From NCBI GenBank assembly GCA_002280515.1, contig NCEA01000051.1, forward strand, positions 1 to 32,014: a stretch of DNA of 32,014 bases, read 5' to 3'. This document shows, piece after piece, positions 22,796 to 30,507 of the stretch. The notes beneath the pieces are model-generated. The model was not told the DNA's origin, ran no database searches, and was given only the letters and a program-made list of their open reading frames with translations. Each line of letters starts with the position of its first letter. The stretch's first letter is position 1. Origin of the DNA: Rhodobacterales bacterium 32-67-9. GTDB taxonomy: Bacteria; Pseudomonadota; Alphaproteobacteria; Rhodobacterales; Rhodobacteraceae. The position numbers were made by a program, and so were the translations under genes.

Positions 22796-24795
22796 TCCTG
22801 GCGGCGGTCGCATGCGTCGGACTGCTGTTCGCCCTGTCGCTGGCTGCCGCATTGTCGCCGGGCGTCGCCCGGGCGTCCTTTCTGGTCTACGGCGCGAGTG
22901 CGGCACTATGTATCGCGCTCGGCATCGTGGGGTTCGTGTCGCTGGCGTTCCCGGTCGGATCGGCGGAGATGACCTTGCCGATCGGCCTGCCCTGGCTTGG
23001 GACACATCTCAGGATCGACGCGCTTGCGGCGCTGTTTCTTCTCTTGCTGGGCACCGGTGGTGCCGCGGCCAGCGTCTATGCGATCGGCTATGGCCGGCAC
23101 GAGGCCGAGCCGCAGCGGACGCTGCCCTTCTATCCGGGGTTCCTCGGGGCGATGGCCGTGGTGCTGATCGCCGACGACGCCTTCACCTTTCTTCTCTCGT
23201 GGGAGGTGATGTCGCTCCTGTCCTGGGCGCTGGTGCTGACCCATCATCGCGGCGAAGATGCGCGGCGGGCGAGCTATATCTACCTGATGATGGCGGGGTG
23301 CGGCACTATGGCGCTGCTTCTGGCGTTCGGCCTCATGGCCGGGGCGGAGGGCGGCTATGGTTTCGCCGCGATACGAGCCAACGGGCACAGCCCCGCACTT
23401 GCGGCGGCGGTTCTGGCGCTGATGCTTCTGGGTACCGGGTCCAAGGCGGGGTTGATGCCCGTGCACGTCTGGCTGCCGGTCGCCCACCCGGCGGCGCCGA
23501 GCCATGTCTCGGCCCTGATGAGCGGGGTGATGACCAAGGTCGCGGTCTACGGGTTCGTCCGCGTGGCCTTCGATCTTCTGGGGCCGCTGCCGTGGTGGAT
23601 CAGCCCTGTGGTGATCGTGGCCGGGGCAGGGACCGCGGTGATGGGGATCCTTTTCGCGATCCTCGACACTGACAGCAAGAGGGTGCTGGCCTGGTCGACG
23701 ATCGAGAATGTCGGGGTTATCTTTGCGGCCCTCGGCCTTGCCCTCGCCTTCCGGGCAAGCGGGATGCCGGGGCTCGCGGCTCTGGCGATGACCGCGGCGC
23801 TGGTGCACGCGATGAACCACATGCTGTTCAAGAGCCTCCTGTTCATGGTGGCCGGTGCCGTGCTGGTCGCGACGGGAAAGCGCGAACTCGACGCGCTTGG
23901 CGGTCTTATTCACCGGATGCCGGTTACCGCGGTCCTCGCGCTGATCGGGGTTACGGCGATTGCGGCGTTGCCACCGCTGAACGGCTTCGTGTCCGAATGG
24001 CTGCTGTTCCAGTCGGTGCTGCAAAGCCCGCAGCTTCCGCAACCGGGGCTTCAGTTCCTCGTCCCGGCGGCGGGTGGCATTCTGGCGCTGACCGCCGCGC
24101 TGGCCGCAGCCGCGTTCGTGCGGTTCTACGGCGTCATCTTTCTCGGCCGGCCACGTGAGGATGCGGCAGCCAATGCCGTAGAGGCGGACCGCTGGCTGCT
24201 GGGCGCGATGGCCGGGTTGGCGATCCTGTGCGTCCTGGCCGGCGTGCTGCCCGGGTTCCTGATTGACCTTGTCGGCCCGGCGGTCGAGATCGCGACCGGG
24301 GCGCAGATCGCGCCGCAGGGCGGAAATGCATGGCTCACCTTGGTGCCCCTGCCAGAGGTGAAAAGCAGCTACAGCGGTTTCCTCGTGATGATCTTTGTCG
24401 CGATCTCCGGTGGCGGCACCGCCTGGATCGTGCACCGCGTCGCCTCGCGCGGCCTGCGCCGCGGGCCGGCCTGGGACTGTGGCTTCCCGAACGCCGAACC
24501 GAATACCCAGTATGGGGCCGGCAGTTTCGCGCAACCGATCCGCCGGGCGTTCGGCCCGGTCTTTGCCGCGCGGGAAACCGTGGTGATGCCGCCCCCCGGC
24601 GATCTCTCCCCGGCCCGGCACGAGGTGGAGACAGCCGACCTCTCCTGGCGGCATCTCTACGAGCCGATCCTTGGCGCCGTCGATGCTGTGACGACGCGTG
24701 CCAACGACATGCAGTTTCTCACCATCCGGCGCTACCTGAGCCTGGTTTTCGGCACGCTGATCCTGCTTCTCGTCGGGCTTGCGATATGGAACTGA
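22792..24795 (+). CDS. HyfB-like proton-conducting antiporter subunit
   Basis: 667 aa, with many membrane helices (about 16), of the NuoL/MrpA/HyfB family. Key residues visible are Glu in the LLSWEVMSLLSWALV helix and Lys in KAGLMPVHVWLPVAHPAAPSHVSALMSGVMTKVAVYG, the proton-path residues of the family. The C-terminal extension (NAEPNTQYGAGSFAQPIRRAFGPVF) is typical for hydrogenase-4 component B. It is the first gene of the Hyf-like complex and overlaps the next gene by 10 bases. Confidence 0.9.
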   Translation: MILAAVACVGLLFALSLAAALSPGVARASFLVYGASAALCIALGIVGFVSLAFPVGSAEMTLPIGLPWLGTHLRIDALAALFLLLLGTGGAAASVYAIGYGRHEAEPQRTLPFYPGFLGAMAVVLIADDAFTFLLSWEVMSLLSWALVLTHHRGEDARRASYIYLMMAGCGTMALLLAFGLMAGAEGGYGFAAIRANGHSPALAAAVLALMLLGTGSKAGLMPVHVWLPVAHPAAPSHVSALMSGVMTKVAVYGFVRVAFDLLGPLPWWISPVVIVAGAGTAVMGILFAILDTDSKRVLAWSTIENVGVIFAALGLALAFRASGMPGLAALAMTAALVHAMNHMLFKSLLFMVAGAVLVATGKRELDALGGLIHRMPVTAVLALIGVTAIAALPPLNGFVSEWLLFQSVLQSPQLPQPGLQFLVPAAGGILALTAALAAAAFVRFYGVIFLGRPREDAAANAVEADRWLLGAMAGLAILCVLAGVLPGFLIDLVGPAVEIATGAQIAPQGGNAWLTLVPLPEVKSSYSGFLVMIFVAISGGGTAWIVHRVASRGLRRGPAWDCGFPNAEPNTQYGAGSFAQPIRRAFGPVFAARETVVMPPPGDLSPARHEVETADLSWRHLYEPILGAVDAVTTRANDMQFLTIRRYLSLVFGTLILLLVGLAIWN

Positions 24796-25742
24796 TCGGT
24801 AACCTGGTCCTTCAGGCACTCCAGATGATCGTTGTTCTGGCGCTGGCGCCGGGGCTGACCGGGTTCGTGCGGAAGGTAAAGGCACGGCTGACCCGTCGGC
24901 AGGGGGCACCGGTCCTGCAACCCTACAGGGACCTCTGGCGGCTCTTGCAGAAAGAGGTGGTGCTGGCTGAGAACGCCTCCTGGCTCTTCCGGGTCTCGCC
25001 CTACATGATCTTCGCCGCAACCTGGGTGGCGGCAGCTCTGGTGCCGACCTTTGCCATCGGGCTTCAGTTCAGCTGGACCGCCGACCTCATTGCCATTGTC
25101 GCGCTGCTCGGCAGCGCGCGGTTCTTCCTGGCGCTGGCCGGGATGGACGTGGGCACCAGCTTTGGCGGCATCGGCGCCTCGCGCGAGATGATGATCGGCG
25201 CCTTTGCGGAACCGGCAATGCTTCTGATGGTCTTTACCGTCGCGCTGGTCGCCGGCTCCACGCAACTGTCGAACGTTGCGGCCTACCTTCAGTCGGACGC
25301 GGTTGGCATCCGGGTCTCGCTGGGCATGGCCTTGGTCGCGCTGGTGATCGTGGCCTTGGCCGAAAACGCACGCATCCCGGTGGACAACCCTGCCACCCAT
25401 CTGGAACTGACAATGGTGCACGAGGCGATGGTGCTGGAATATTCCGGCCGCCATCTGGCGATGATCGAACTCGCCGCGATGCTGAAGCTCCTGCTCTACA
25501 TGGCGCTCATCGGGGCCATCTTCGTACCGTTCGGCATCCATGCGGCCGGCGACGGCATCGTCGGGCTGCTGAAAGGCGTCGTCTATTTCCTCATCAAGCT
25601 GGCGGCGAGCGCTGTCCTTCTCGCGACATTCGAGACGTCCATCGCCAAGATGCGCGTCTTCCGGGTGCCGGACTTCCTTGGTGCCGCCCTGATGCTGGGA
25701 CTTCTGGGGACCCTGCTGCTTTTCGTGTCGCGGAGCCTGTGA
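24786..25742 (+). CDS. HyfC/NuoH-like membrane anchor subunit
   Basis: 318 aa, about eight membrane helices, related to formate hydrogenlyase subunit 4 (HycD/HyfC) and complex I subunit NuoH. Conserved features are RRQGAPVLQPYRDLWRLLQKE near residues 37-56, the GTSFGGIGASREMM loop, ENARIPVDNPATHLELTMVHEAMVLEYSG with its charged quinone-chamber residues, and a final helix. The ATG at 24786 is chosen because homology starts there and it overlaps the hyfB-like stop. It would link the soluble arm to the proton-pumping subunits. Confidence 0.9.
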   Translation: MELIGNLVLQALQMIVVLALAPGLTGFVRKVKARLTRRQGAPVLQPYRDLWRLLQKEVVLAENASWLFRVSPYMIFAATWVAAALVPTFAIGLQFSWTADLIAIVALLGSARFFLALAGMDVGTSFGGIGASREMMIGAFAEPAMLLMVFTVALVAGSTQLSNVAAYLQSDAVGIRVSLGMALVALVIVALAENARIPVDNPATHLELTMVHEAMVLEYSGRHLAMIELAAMLKLLLYMALIGAIFVPFGIHAAGDGIVGLLKGVVYFLIKLAASAVLLATFETSIAKMRVFRVPDFLGAALMLGLLGTLLLFVSRSL

Positions 25743-26410
25743 TGCAGACCTACGCTTTCGATATTTCGCATCTTCTGGCCGGCAGCCTGGTTCTGGTCAG
25801 CTTCATGATGATCTATCAGGACCGGCTTTACGCGCTGCTCAACACATTCGCGCTTCAGGCGGTTCTGCTGGCAGCGGCGGTGGCGTGGCAGGCCTTCATT
25901 CAGGGGGCGAGCCACCTTTACGCGTCCGCCGCGATCGCCCTGGTCTTCAAGGCGATCATCGTGCCCTGGGCCCTGCACCGGCTGGTCCAGCGCCTCGGTA
26001 TCCAGCGCGAGGTCGAGACGGTCGCCGGAGTCGTGCCGACCATGCTGGCGGGGATGGGGCTCGTCGCGTTGTCGATCCTTCTGATGCTGGAACTGACCAC
26101 GACGACCGAAAGCGCGCTCGCGCGCGAGGATCTGGCCTTTGCCCTGTCGGTGATCCTGCTCGGGATGCTGATGATGGTGACCCGGCGCAACGCGGTATCA
26201 CAGGTCGTCGGCTTCATGTCGCTGGAAAACGGGCTGATCCTTGCCGCCGCGGGGGCGGAGGGCATGCCCTTCGTCGTCGAGATCTCGGTGGCCTTTTCGG
26301 TTCTCATAGCCATGATCGTGATCGGCGTCTTCCTGTTCCGCATCCGTGAACGCTTCGACTCGGTCGATATCGAGGCCATGGAGCAGTACCGGGGAGAACG
26401 CCGTTCATGA
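25742..26410 (+). CDS. HyfE-like membrane subunit
   Basis: 222 aa with about six to seven hydrophobic helices, matching hydrogenase-4 component E (its C-terminal half resembles NuoK/MrpC). Typical parts: FKAIIVPWALHRLVQRLGI, TTTESALAREDLAFALSVILLGMLMMVTRRNAVSQVVGFMSLENGL. The ATG overlaps the hyfC-like stop (TGATG); a GTG one codon earlier is possible. It is part of the same operon. Confidence 0.87.
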   Translation: MQTYAFDISHLLAGSLVLVSFMMIYQDRLYALLNTFALQAVLLAAAVAWQAFIQGASHLYASAAIALVFKAIIVPWALHRLVQRLGIQREVETVAGVVPTMLAGMGLVALSILLMLELTTTTESALAREDLAFALSVILLGMLMMVTRRNAVSQVVGFMSLENGLILAAAGAEGMPFVVEISVAFSVLIAMIVIGVFLFRIRERFDSVDIEAMEQYRGERRS

Positions 26411-27849
26411 CGTTCGACTCCCTCTCGCTGGTCCTTGTCCTGCCGATCTTCGCAGCCGCGATGCTTGCCCTGATTCCGGGCTACCGCGTCGGCGCCTGGA
26501 TCAACGTCTCGGCGAGCTTTCTGACCTTCCTGAGCGCCGCGTCGCTTTTCGTGGTCGAGCGCCCGGCGCCGGGCAGCTACCTTCACGTGGACGACCTCAA
26601 CATCGTCTTCATCGTGCTCAACACATTCGTCGGCACGACGGCGGCATTCTTCTCGGCCAGCTACATCGGGCACGAGCTGGAGACCGGCCGGGTGACGAGG
26701 GCGACCCTCCGGTTCTACCACGCCATGTTCCAGGTCATGATGTTCGGCATGAACCTGGCGCTGGTGTCCAACAATGTCGGCCTGATGTGGGTCGCGGTCG
26801 AACTTGCCACGCTGTCGACCGTGCTGATGGTCGGTCTTTACCGCACGCATGCGGCACTCGAGGCCGCCTGGAAATACTTCATCCTCGGCTCTGTCGGGAT
26901 TGCACTGGCACTGTTCGGCACCATCCTCATCTACATGTCCGCGCAACCCGTTCTGGGCGAGGGCCTGCCGTCGATGGTCTGGACCAACCTCATCGCCTCG
27001 GCCCCGCAACTCGACGCGCGCATGCTGAATGTGGCGTTCGTCTTTCTGATCGTTGGCTATGGCACCAAGGTCGGCCTTGTGCCGTTCCACGCCTGGTTGC
27101 CGGACGCCCATGCCGAGGGGCCGACGCCGATTTCGGCGGTGCTGTCGGGGCTTTTGCTGAATGTCGCGCTCTACGCCGTGCTGCGCTTCAAGATGCTGAT
27201 GACGGCGAATGCCGCCGCCGTCGCGCCGGGGCCGCTGATGATCGGGCTCGGCCTCCTCTCGGTCGTCTTTGCGGCGGCGATGCTCTACCGGCGGCGCGAC
27301 GTCAAGCGCCTCTTCGCCTATTCCTCGATCGAGCACATGGGCATCATCGTCTTTGCCTTCGGCATGGGCGGGCCGCTGGCGAATTTCGCGGGCCTCCTGC
27401 ACATGGTGATGCACAGCCTGACCAAGTCGGCGATCTTCTTTGCCCTCGGCAGCGTCGCGCAGATCAAGGGCACCCAGCAACTGGCGGAAATTCGCGGCCT
27501 CACGCAGAGCCATCCGGCGCTGGGCTGGGGCCTTGTGCTCGCGATCCTGTCGATCGCCGGGATGCCTCCCTCGGGCGTCTTCATGAGCGAGTTTCTCGTC
27601 GTGACGACCAGCTTCTCGCGCCTCCCGCTGCTTGCCGTCGTGCTGGTATTGGGTCTCGTGCTGGCGTTCGGGGCGCTCCTGCTGCGGCTGACCGGCGTCG
27701 CCTTCGGCGAACCCAAAGGTCAGGACGCGCCGATGCATGGATCGCTGCTGCCGCTTTGGCTGCACCTTGCCCTGGTGCTGCTGATCGGCCTGCACATGCC
27801 GGGGCCGATGGTCGCCTGGTTCCGCGCCGTTGCGGCGCTGTTGGGATGA
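26407..27849 (+). CDS. HyfF-like proton-conducting antiporter subunit
   Basis: 480 aa, about 14 helices, of the NuoN/NuoM/MrpD-like family. Glu132 in MWVAVELATLSTVLMVG and the Lys of YGTKVGLVPFHAWLPDAHAEGPTPISAVLSG are the conserved proton-path residues; a later helix contains the SSIEHMGII and HSLTKSAIFFALG motifs. This second antiporter-like subunit gives the complex two candidate ion channels. It overlaps the hyfE-like gene by four bases (ATGA). Confidence 0.9.
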   Translation: MTFDSLSLVLVLPIFAAAMLALIPGYRVGAWINVSASFLTFLSAASLFVVERPAPGSYLHVDDLNIVFIVLNTFVGTTAAFFSASYIGHELETGRVTRATLRFYHAMFQVMMFGMNLALVSNNVGLMWVAVELATLSTVLMVGLYRTHAALEAAWKYFILGSVGIALALFGTILIYMSAQPVLGEGLPSMVWTNLIASAPQLDARMLNVAFVFLIVGYGTKVGLVPFHAWLPDAHAEGPTPISAVLSGLLLNVALYAVLRFKMLMTANAAAVAPGPLMIGLGLLSVVFAAAMLYRRRDVKRLFAYSSIEHMGIIVFAFGMGGPLANFAGLLHMVMHSLTKSAIFFALGSVAQIKGTQQLAEIRGLTQSHPALGWGLVLAILSIAGMPPSGVFMSEFLVVTTSFSRLPLLAVVLVLGLVLAFGALLLRLTGVAFGEPKGQDAPMHGSLLPLWLHLALVLLIGLHMPGPMVAWFRAVAALLG

Positions 27850-27856
27850 GGCTGCG

Positions 27857-29368
27857 ATGAGCGAGGCACCCGAACTCATCTGGATGCGGTCGCGGGACTT
27901 CCGCATCGGCGCATTTCCGGCCACCGTGGTGACGGAGGCGGGCTGGGCCGCGCTCGCCCGGCGACTGGCCGAGGGCAGCCTGACGCTTCTCAGCCTCTGG
28001 GCCGAGGACGGCGGAACGGCCATGGCGCTGCACGACCCGGCCGCACGCCGCGTCGCGGTGGCCCGGGTCAAGGCGCGCAAGGGTACGGTCCCCTCTGTCG
28101 CACGTCTCCATCCGGCGGCCCAACGGCTTGAACGGGCGGCCGCAGATCTGACCGGGATCGGTCTGACGGACGCCCCGGACACCAGACCCTGGCTGGATCA
28201 CGGCCGCTGGCAGATCGCCCATCCGCTGAACAAGGGCGAACCGCATCCCGGTCAGGCTCCCTACGCTTTCCTGCCGGTCGAGGGGGAAAGCCTGCATCAG
28301 GTGCCGGTGGGTCCGGTCCATGCCGGGATCATCGAGCCCGGCCATTTCCGCTTCACCGCACAGGGTGAAACCGTGGTGCGGCTCGAAGCGCGGCTCGGCT
28401 ATGTCCACAAGGGGATCGACCGGCTTATGCAGGGCGCCGACCTCTCGCGCGGGGCCGAGCTTGCCGGGCGCACCTCGGGCGACAGCACGGTGGCCTTCGC
28501 CTGGGCCTTCGCACAGGCCGCGGAGGCCGCGCTTGGCATCGCGATCCCGCCCCGGGCCTTCCGCCTGCGCGCGCTCATGGCCGAGCTTGAGCGGCTCGCC
28601 AACCATCTCGGCGATATCGGCGCGATCTGCAACGACGCCGCCTTCGCGATGATGCTGGCCCAGACCAGCGTCCTGCGCGAAGATGTCCTGCGCGCCGCGA
28701 AATCGGTGTTCGGCCACCGGTTCATGCGCGACCGGATCGTACCGGGCGGGGTCACGGTAGACCTCGACGCCGCCGGTGAGCGCCGCTTGCGCGATCTTCT
28801 GAGCCTTATTCGCGACCGGTTTCCCCGGCTTGTCGAGCTTTACGACGACACCGCGTCGCTTCTTGACCGCACCGTCGGCACCGGACGGCTCGATCCCGCA
28901 CTTGCGGCGCGTTTTGGGGCCGGCGGTTACGTCGGTCGCGCCTCGGGGCGCGATTTCGACGCACGGCGGGACTTGCGCTATGCGCCTTACGACATGCTGC
29001 GCATCGAGGTTCCCGTTCTGCACGACGGCGACGTGAACGCCCGCGTCCTGGTGCGCGTCCGCGAAGTGGAACAGAGTTGCGCCCTCATCACCCAGATCCT
29101 CAACGAGATGCCGGAGGGCCCGCTCCAGGTCGCGCCCGAAACGCCGGGCGAACCGCGCGAGGGGCTGGGGCTGGTCGAGGGGTTTCGCGGCGATATACTC
29201 GTGTGGCTGTCGCTTGACGCAGCCGCGCGGATCACCCGCTGCCACATGCGCGACCCATCCTGGTTCCAATGGCCGCTGCTGGAGGCCGCGATCGAAGGCA
29301 ATATCATCGCCGACTTCCCGCTCTGCAACAAATCCTTCAACTGCTCGTATTCCGGGCCCGACCTCTGA
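27857..29368 (+). CDS. HyfG/NuoCD-like large subunit lacking the [NiFe] ligands
   Basis: 503 aa. The N-terminal 1-150 is NuoC-like and 160-503 is NuoD/HycE-like. Where [NiFe] large subunits have RxCGxC, this protein reads RTSGDS (205-210). Where they end with DPCxxC, it reads SFNCSYSG (493-500). With only one Cys at the C-terminal site and none at the first, a nickel-iron centre cannot be held. Fold-defining motifs stay (YVHKGIDRLMQG, ELERLANHLGDIGAI, RDPSWFQWPLLEAAIEGN). By known classes this places the cluster with energy-converting-hydrogenase-related (Ehr) complexes. The ATG at 27857 starts the family N-terminus, with GAGG upstream. Confidence 0.9.
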   Translation: MSEAPELIWMRSRDFRIGAFPATVVTEAGWAALARRLAEGSLTLLSLWAEDGGTAMALHDPAARRVAVARVKARKGTVPSVARLHPAAQRLERAAADLTGIGLTDAPDTRPWLDHGRWQIAHPLNKGEPHPGQAPYAFLPVEGESLHQVPVGPVHAGIIEPGHFRFTAQGETVVRLEARLGYVHKGIDRLMQGADLSRGAELAGRTSGDSTVAFAWAFAQAAEAALGIAIPPRAFRLRALMAELERLANHLGDIGAICNDAAFAMMLAQTSVLREDVLRAAKSVFGHRFMRDRIVPGGVTVDLDAAGERRLRDLLSLIRDRFPRLVELYDDTASLLDRTVGTGRLDPALAARFGAGGYVGRASGRDFDARRDLRYAPYDMLRIEVPVLHDGDVNARVLVRVREVEQSCALITQILNEMPEGPLQVAPETPGEPREGLGLVEGFRGDILVWLSLDAAARITRCHMRDPSWFQWPLLEAAIEGNIIADFPLCNKSFNCSYSGPDL

Positions 29369-29376
29369 GGTCAATG

Positions 29377-29910
29377 ATGCGCAGGTTCATATTCGAAGGT
29401 CTGATGCGGCGCCCGCTGACCGAACCGGCGCCGATGCCGGAGGATCCCGCGATCGAGGAGCTTGGGGCGGCCCTTGCGGCGCGCGCCCGTGCCCGCCTTG
29501 GCCGCAGCCTCTCGATCCGCATGGTCGATGCCGGCTCCTGCAACGGGTGCGAGCTTGAGATCCACGCACTCTCGACCCCCTATTACGACCTCGAGCGCTT
29601 CGGCCTGCATTTCGTCGCCTCGCCCCGCCATGCCGATGTGCTGATGGTCACGGGCCCGGTGACCCACAACATGGCCGAGGCGCTGCGCCGCACCTATGAC
29701 GCCACCCCCGCGCCGAAATGGGTGGTCGCGGTCGGCGACTGCGCCCGCGATGGTGGCTGCTTTGCCGGGAGCTATGCCGTTTCGGGCGGTGTCGCGGCAA
29801 TCGTCCCCGTCGATCTCCACATCCCGGGCTGCCCGCCGGAGCCGGTTGACCTGCTGAAAGGCCTCATGGCGCTTCTGGATCTGACCAGTCAGAGCGGCCG
29901 GCGCGGCTGA
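29377..29910 (+). CDS. HyfI/NuoB-like iron-sulfur subunit
   Basis: About 177 aa. The Cys motifs of the membrane-proximal [4Fe-4S] cluster are kept: SCNGCELE (CxxC near residues 54-57), GDCARDGGCF and IPGCPPEP. So unlike the large subunit, its cofactor site looks intact. The ATG at 29377 has GAGG six bases upstream; an adjacent ATG at 29374 is only three bases away. It is the last gene of the complex. No HyfA- or HyfH-like ferredoxin subunit is seen before or after, so the electron input partner is unknown. Confidence 0.9.
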   Translation: MRRFIFEGLMRRPLTEPAPMPEDPAIEELGAALAARARARLGRSLSIRMVDAGSCNGCELEIHALSTPYYDLERFGLHFVASPRHADVLMVTGPVTHNMAEALRRTYDATPAPKWVVAVGDCARDGGCFAGSYAVSGGVAAIVPVDLHIPGCPPEPVDLLKGLMALLDLTSQSGRRG

Positions 29911-30094
29911 TCCAAGCGCACTTCGAGCCGTCCGCCGGGCACGCGAACCGGCAAAGCCGCGCATTCGCGGATTTGTCACGGTCGGCAAATACTCGTCGAA
30001 ACGGTATCGAATGGCGCCTGACAGCCTTGCAAGGCGAATGTCGAATCCGATGACCCGACTCAGGCAAATACGAATCGTTTCCTCTTAATTAATT

Positions 30095-30137
30095 ATCGCA
30101 ATGGTTGTATCGGCTAATTGAATAAATCGCCATGGTT
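30095..30137 (+). repeat. Direct repeat ATCGC(A/C)ATGGTT, 31 bp apart
   Basis: ATCGCAATGGTT at 30095-30106 and ATCGCCATGGTT at 30126-30137 differ at one base; similarity continues for a few bases. The 31-bp spacing is three helical turns, which fits a pair of regulator sites on one face of the DNA. Confidence 0.45.
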
Positions 30138-30381
30138 TTTATTTTGTGCGCCGTCGCGATGAATCGGCGATGGTGAGAAGATTACGCACTGATCTGATAT
30201 TCCATGAATTTCCCCGGCTGCGGACAATCCGGCGCAACATGACATTTGTCAAATCTGTTGCAAAAAGGATTTTCTGGTAGATCATTATCCCGTTGGCTGT
30301 TCGGGTTCCGCGGACAGCCGGCTGCCATTGTCCTTATTGGCAATGTTTGGGAGGGGTTGCTGACGGACTTGATCCGCTTTT

Positions 30382-30411
30382 CCGGTGCGCCATTGGGACA
30401 TGGCGCACCGG
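30382..30411. repeat. Perfect 11-bp inverted repeat upstream of the adhesin gene
   Basis: CCGGTGCGCCA (30382-30392) and TGGCGCACCGG (30401-30411) with an 8-base loop, and no T-run on either side. It is 97 bases before the adhesin ATG and could be an operator or a leader RNA hairpin. Confidence 0.55.
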
Positions 30412-30507
30412 TAATACCATGAATGAATTTCCTTTCGAGTTGCGCTCGCCATTTTAGCGGGCGTTGCTTAAGCGGGTTTTTCGTCGGCGTTTACGGGAGC
30501 CACGTAA

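Larger units (their letters stand above)
29911..30507. other. AT-richer 597-bp intergenic control region
   Basis: No gene. Near the start, CCGCG-CATT-CGCGG (29957-29970) followed by ATTTGTC may be a weak terminator for the Hyf-like operon. Base composition drops to AT-rich runs at 30080-30145 and 30240-30290, unlike the flanking genes, which is common for large adhesin promoters. It also has GGCTGT/ACAGCC (30295-30300 and 30314-30319), a strong hairpin at 30382-30411, and GCTTAAGC just before the adhesin ribosome site. No convincing promoter could be fixed. Confidence 0.5.

Noticed and set aside
22906-25020. A 700-codon minus-strand open frame opposite the hyfB-like gene.
   Set aside because: Low-complexity Arg/His/Gln composition, no ribosome site and a conserved gene on the other strand; an antisense shadow.
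25918-28182. A very long open frame on the minus strand (about 750 codons) opposite the hyfE/hyfF-like genes.
   Set aside because: It is rich in Arg, Gln, His and Asp with no domain pattern and is exactly opposite well-conserved membrane genes; high-GC codon bias opens such antisense frames.
22792-29910. Annotation of the cluster as hydrogenase-4 or formate hydrogenlyase.
   Set aside because: The large subunit lacks both Cys-x-x-Cys pairs for [NiFe], and no ferredoxin subunits or maturation genes are seen.
30295-30319. LuxR-type box from GGCTGT/ACAGCC.
   Set aside because: The gap between arms is 13 bases and the rest of the palindrome does not match the usual quorum-sensing box; no luxI or luxR gene is in the window.
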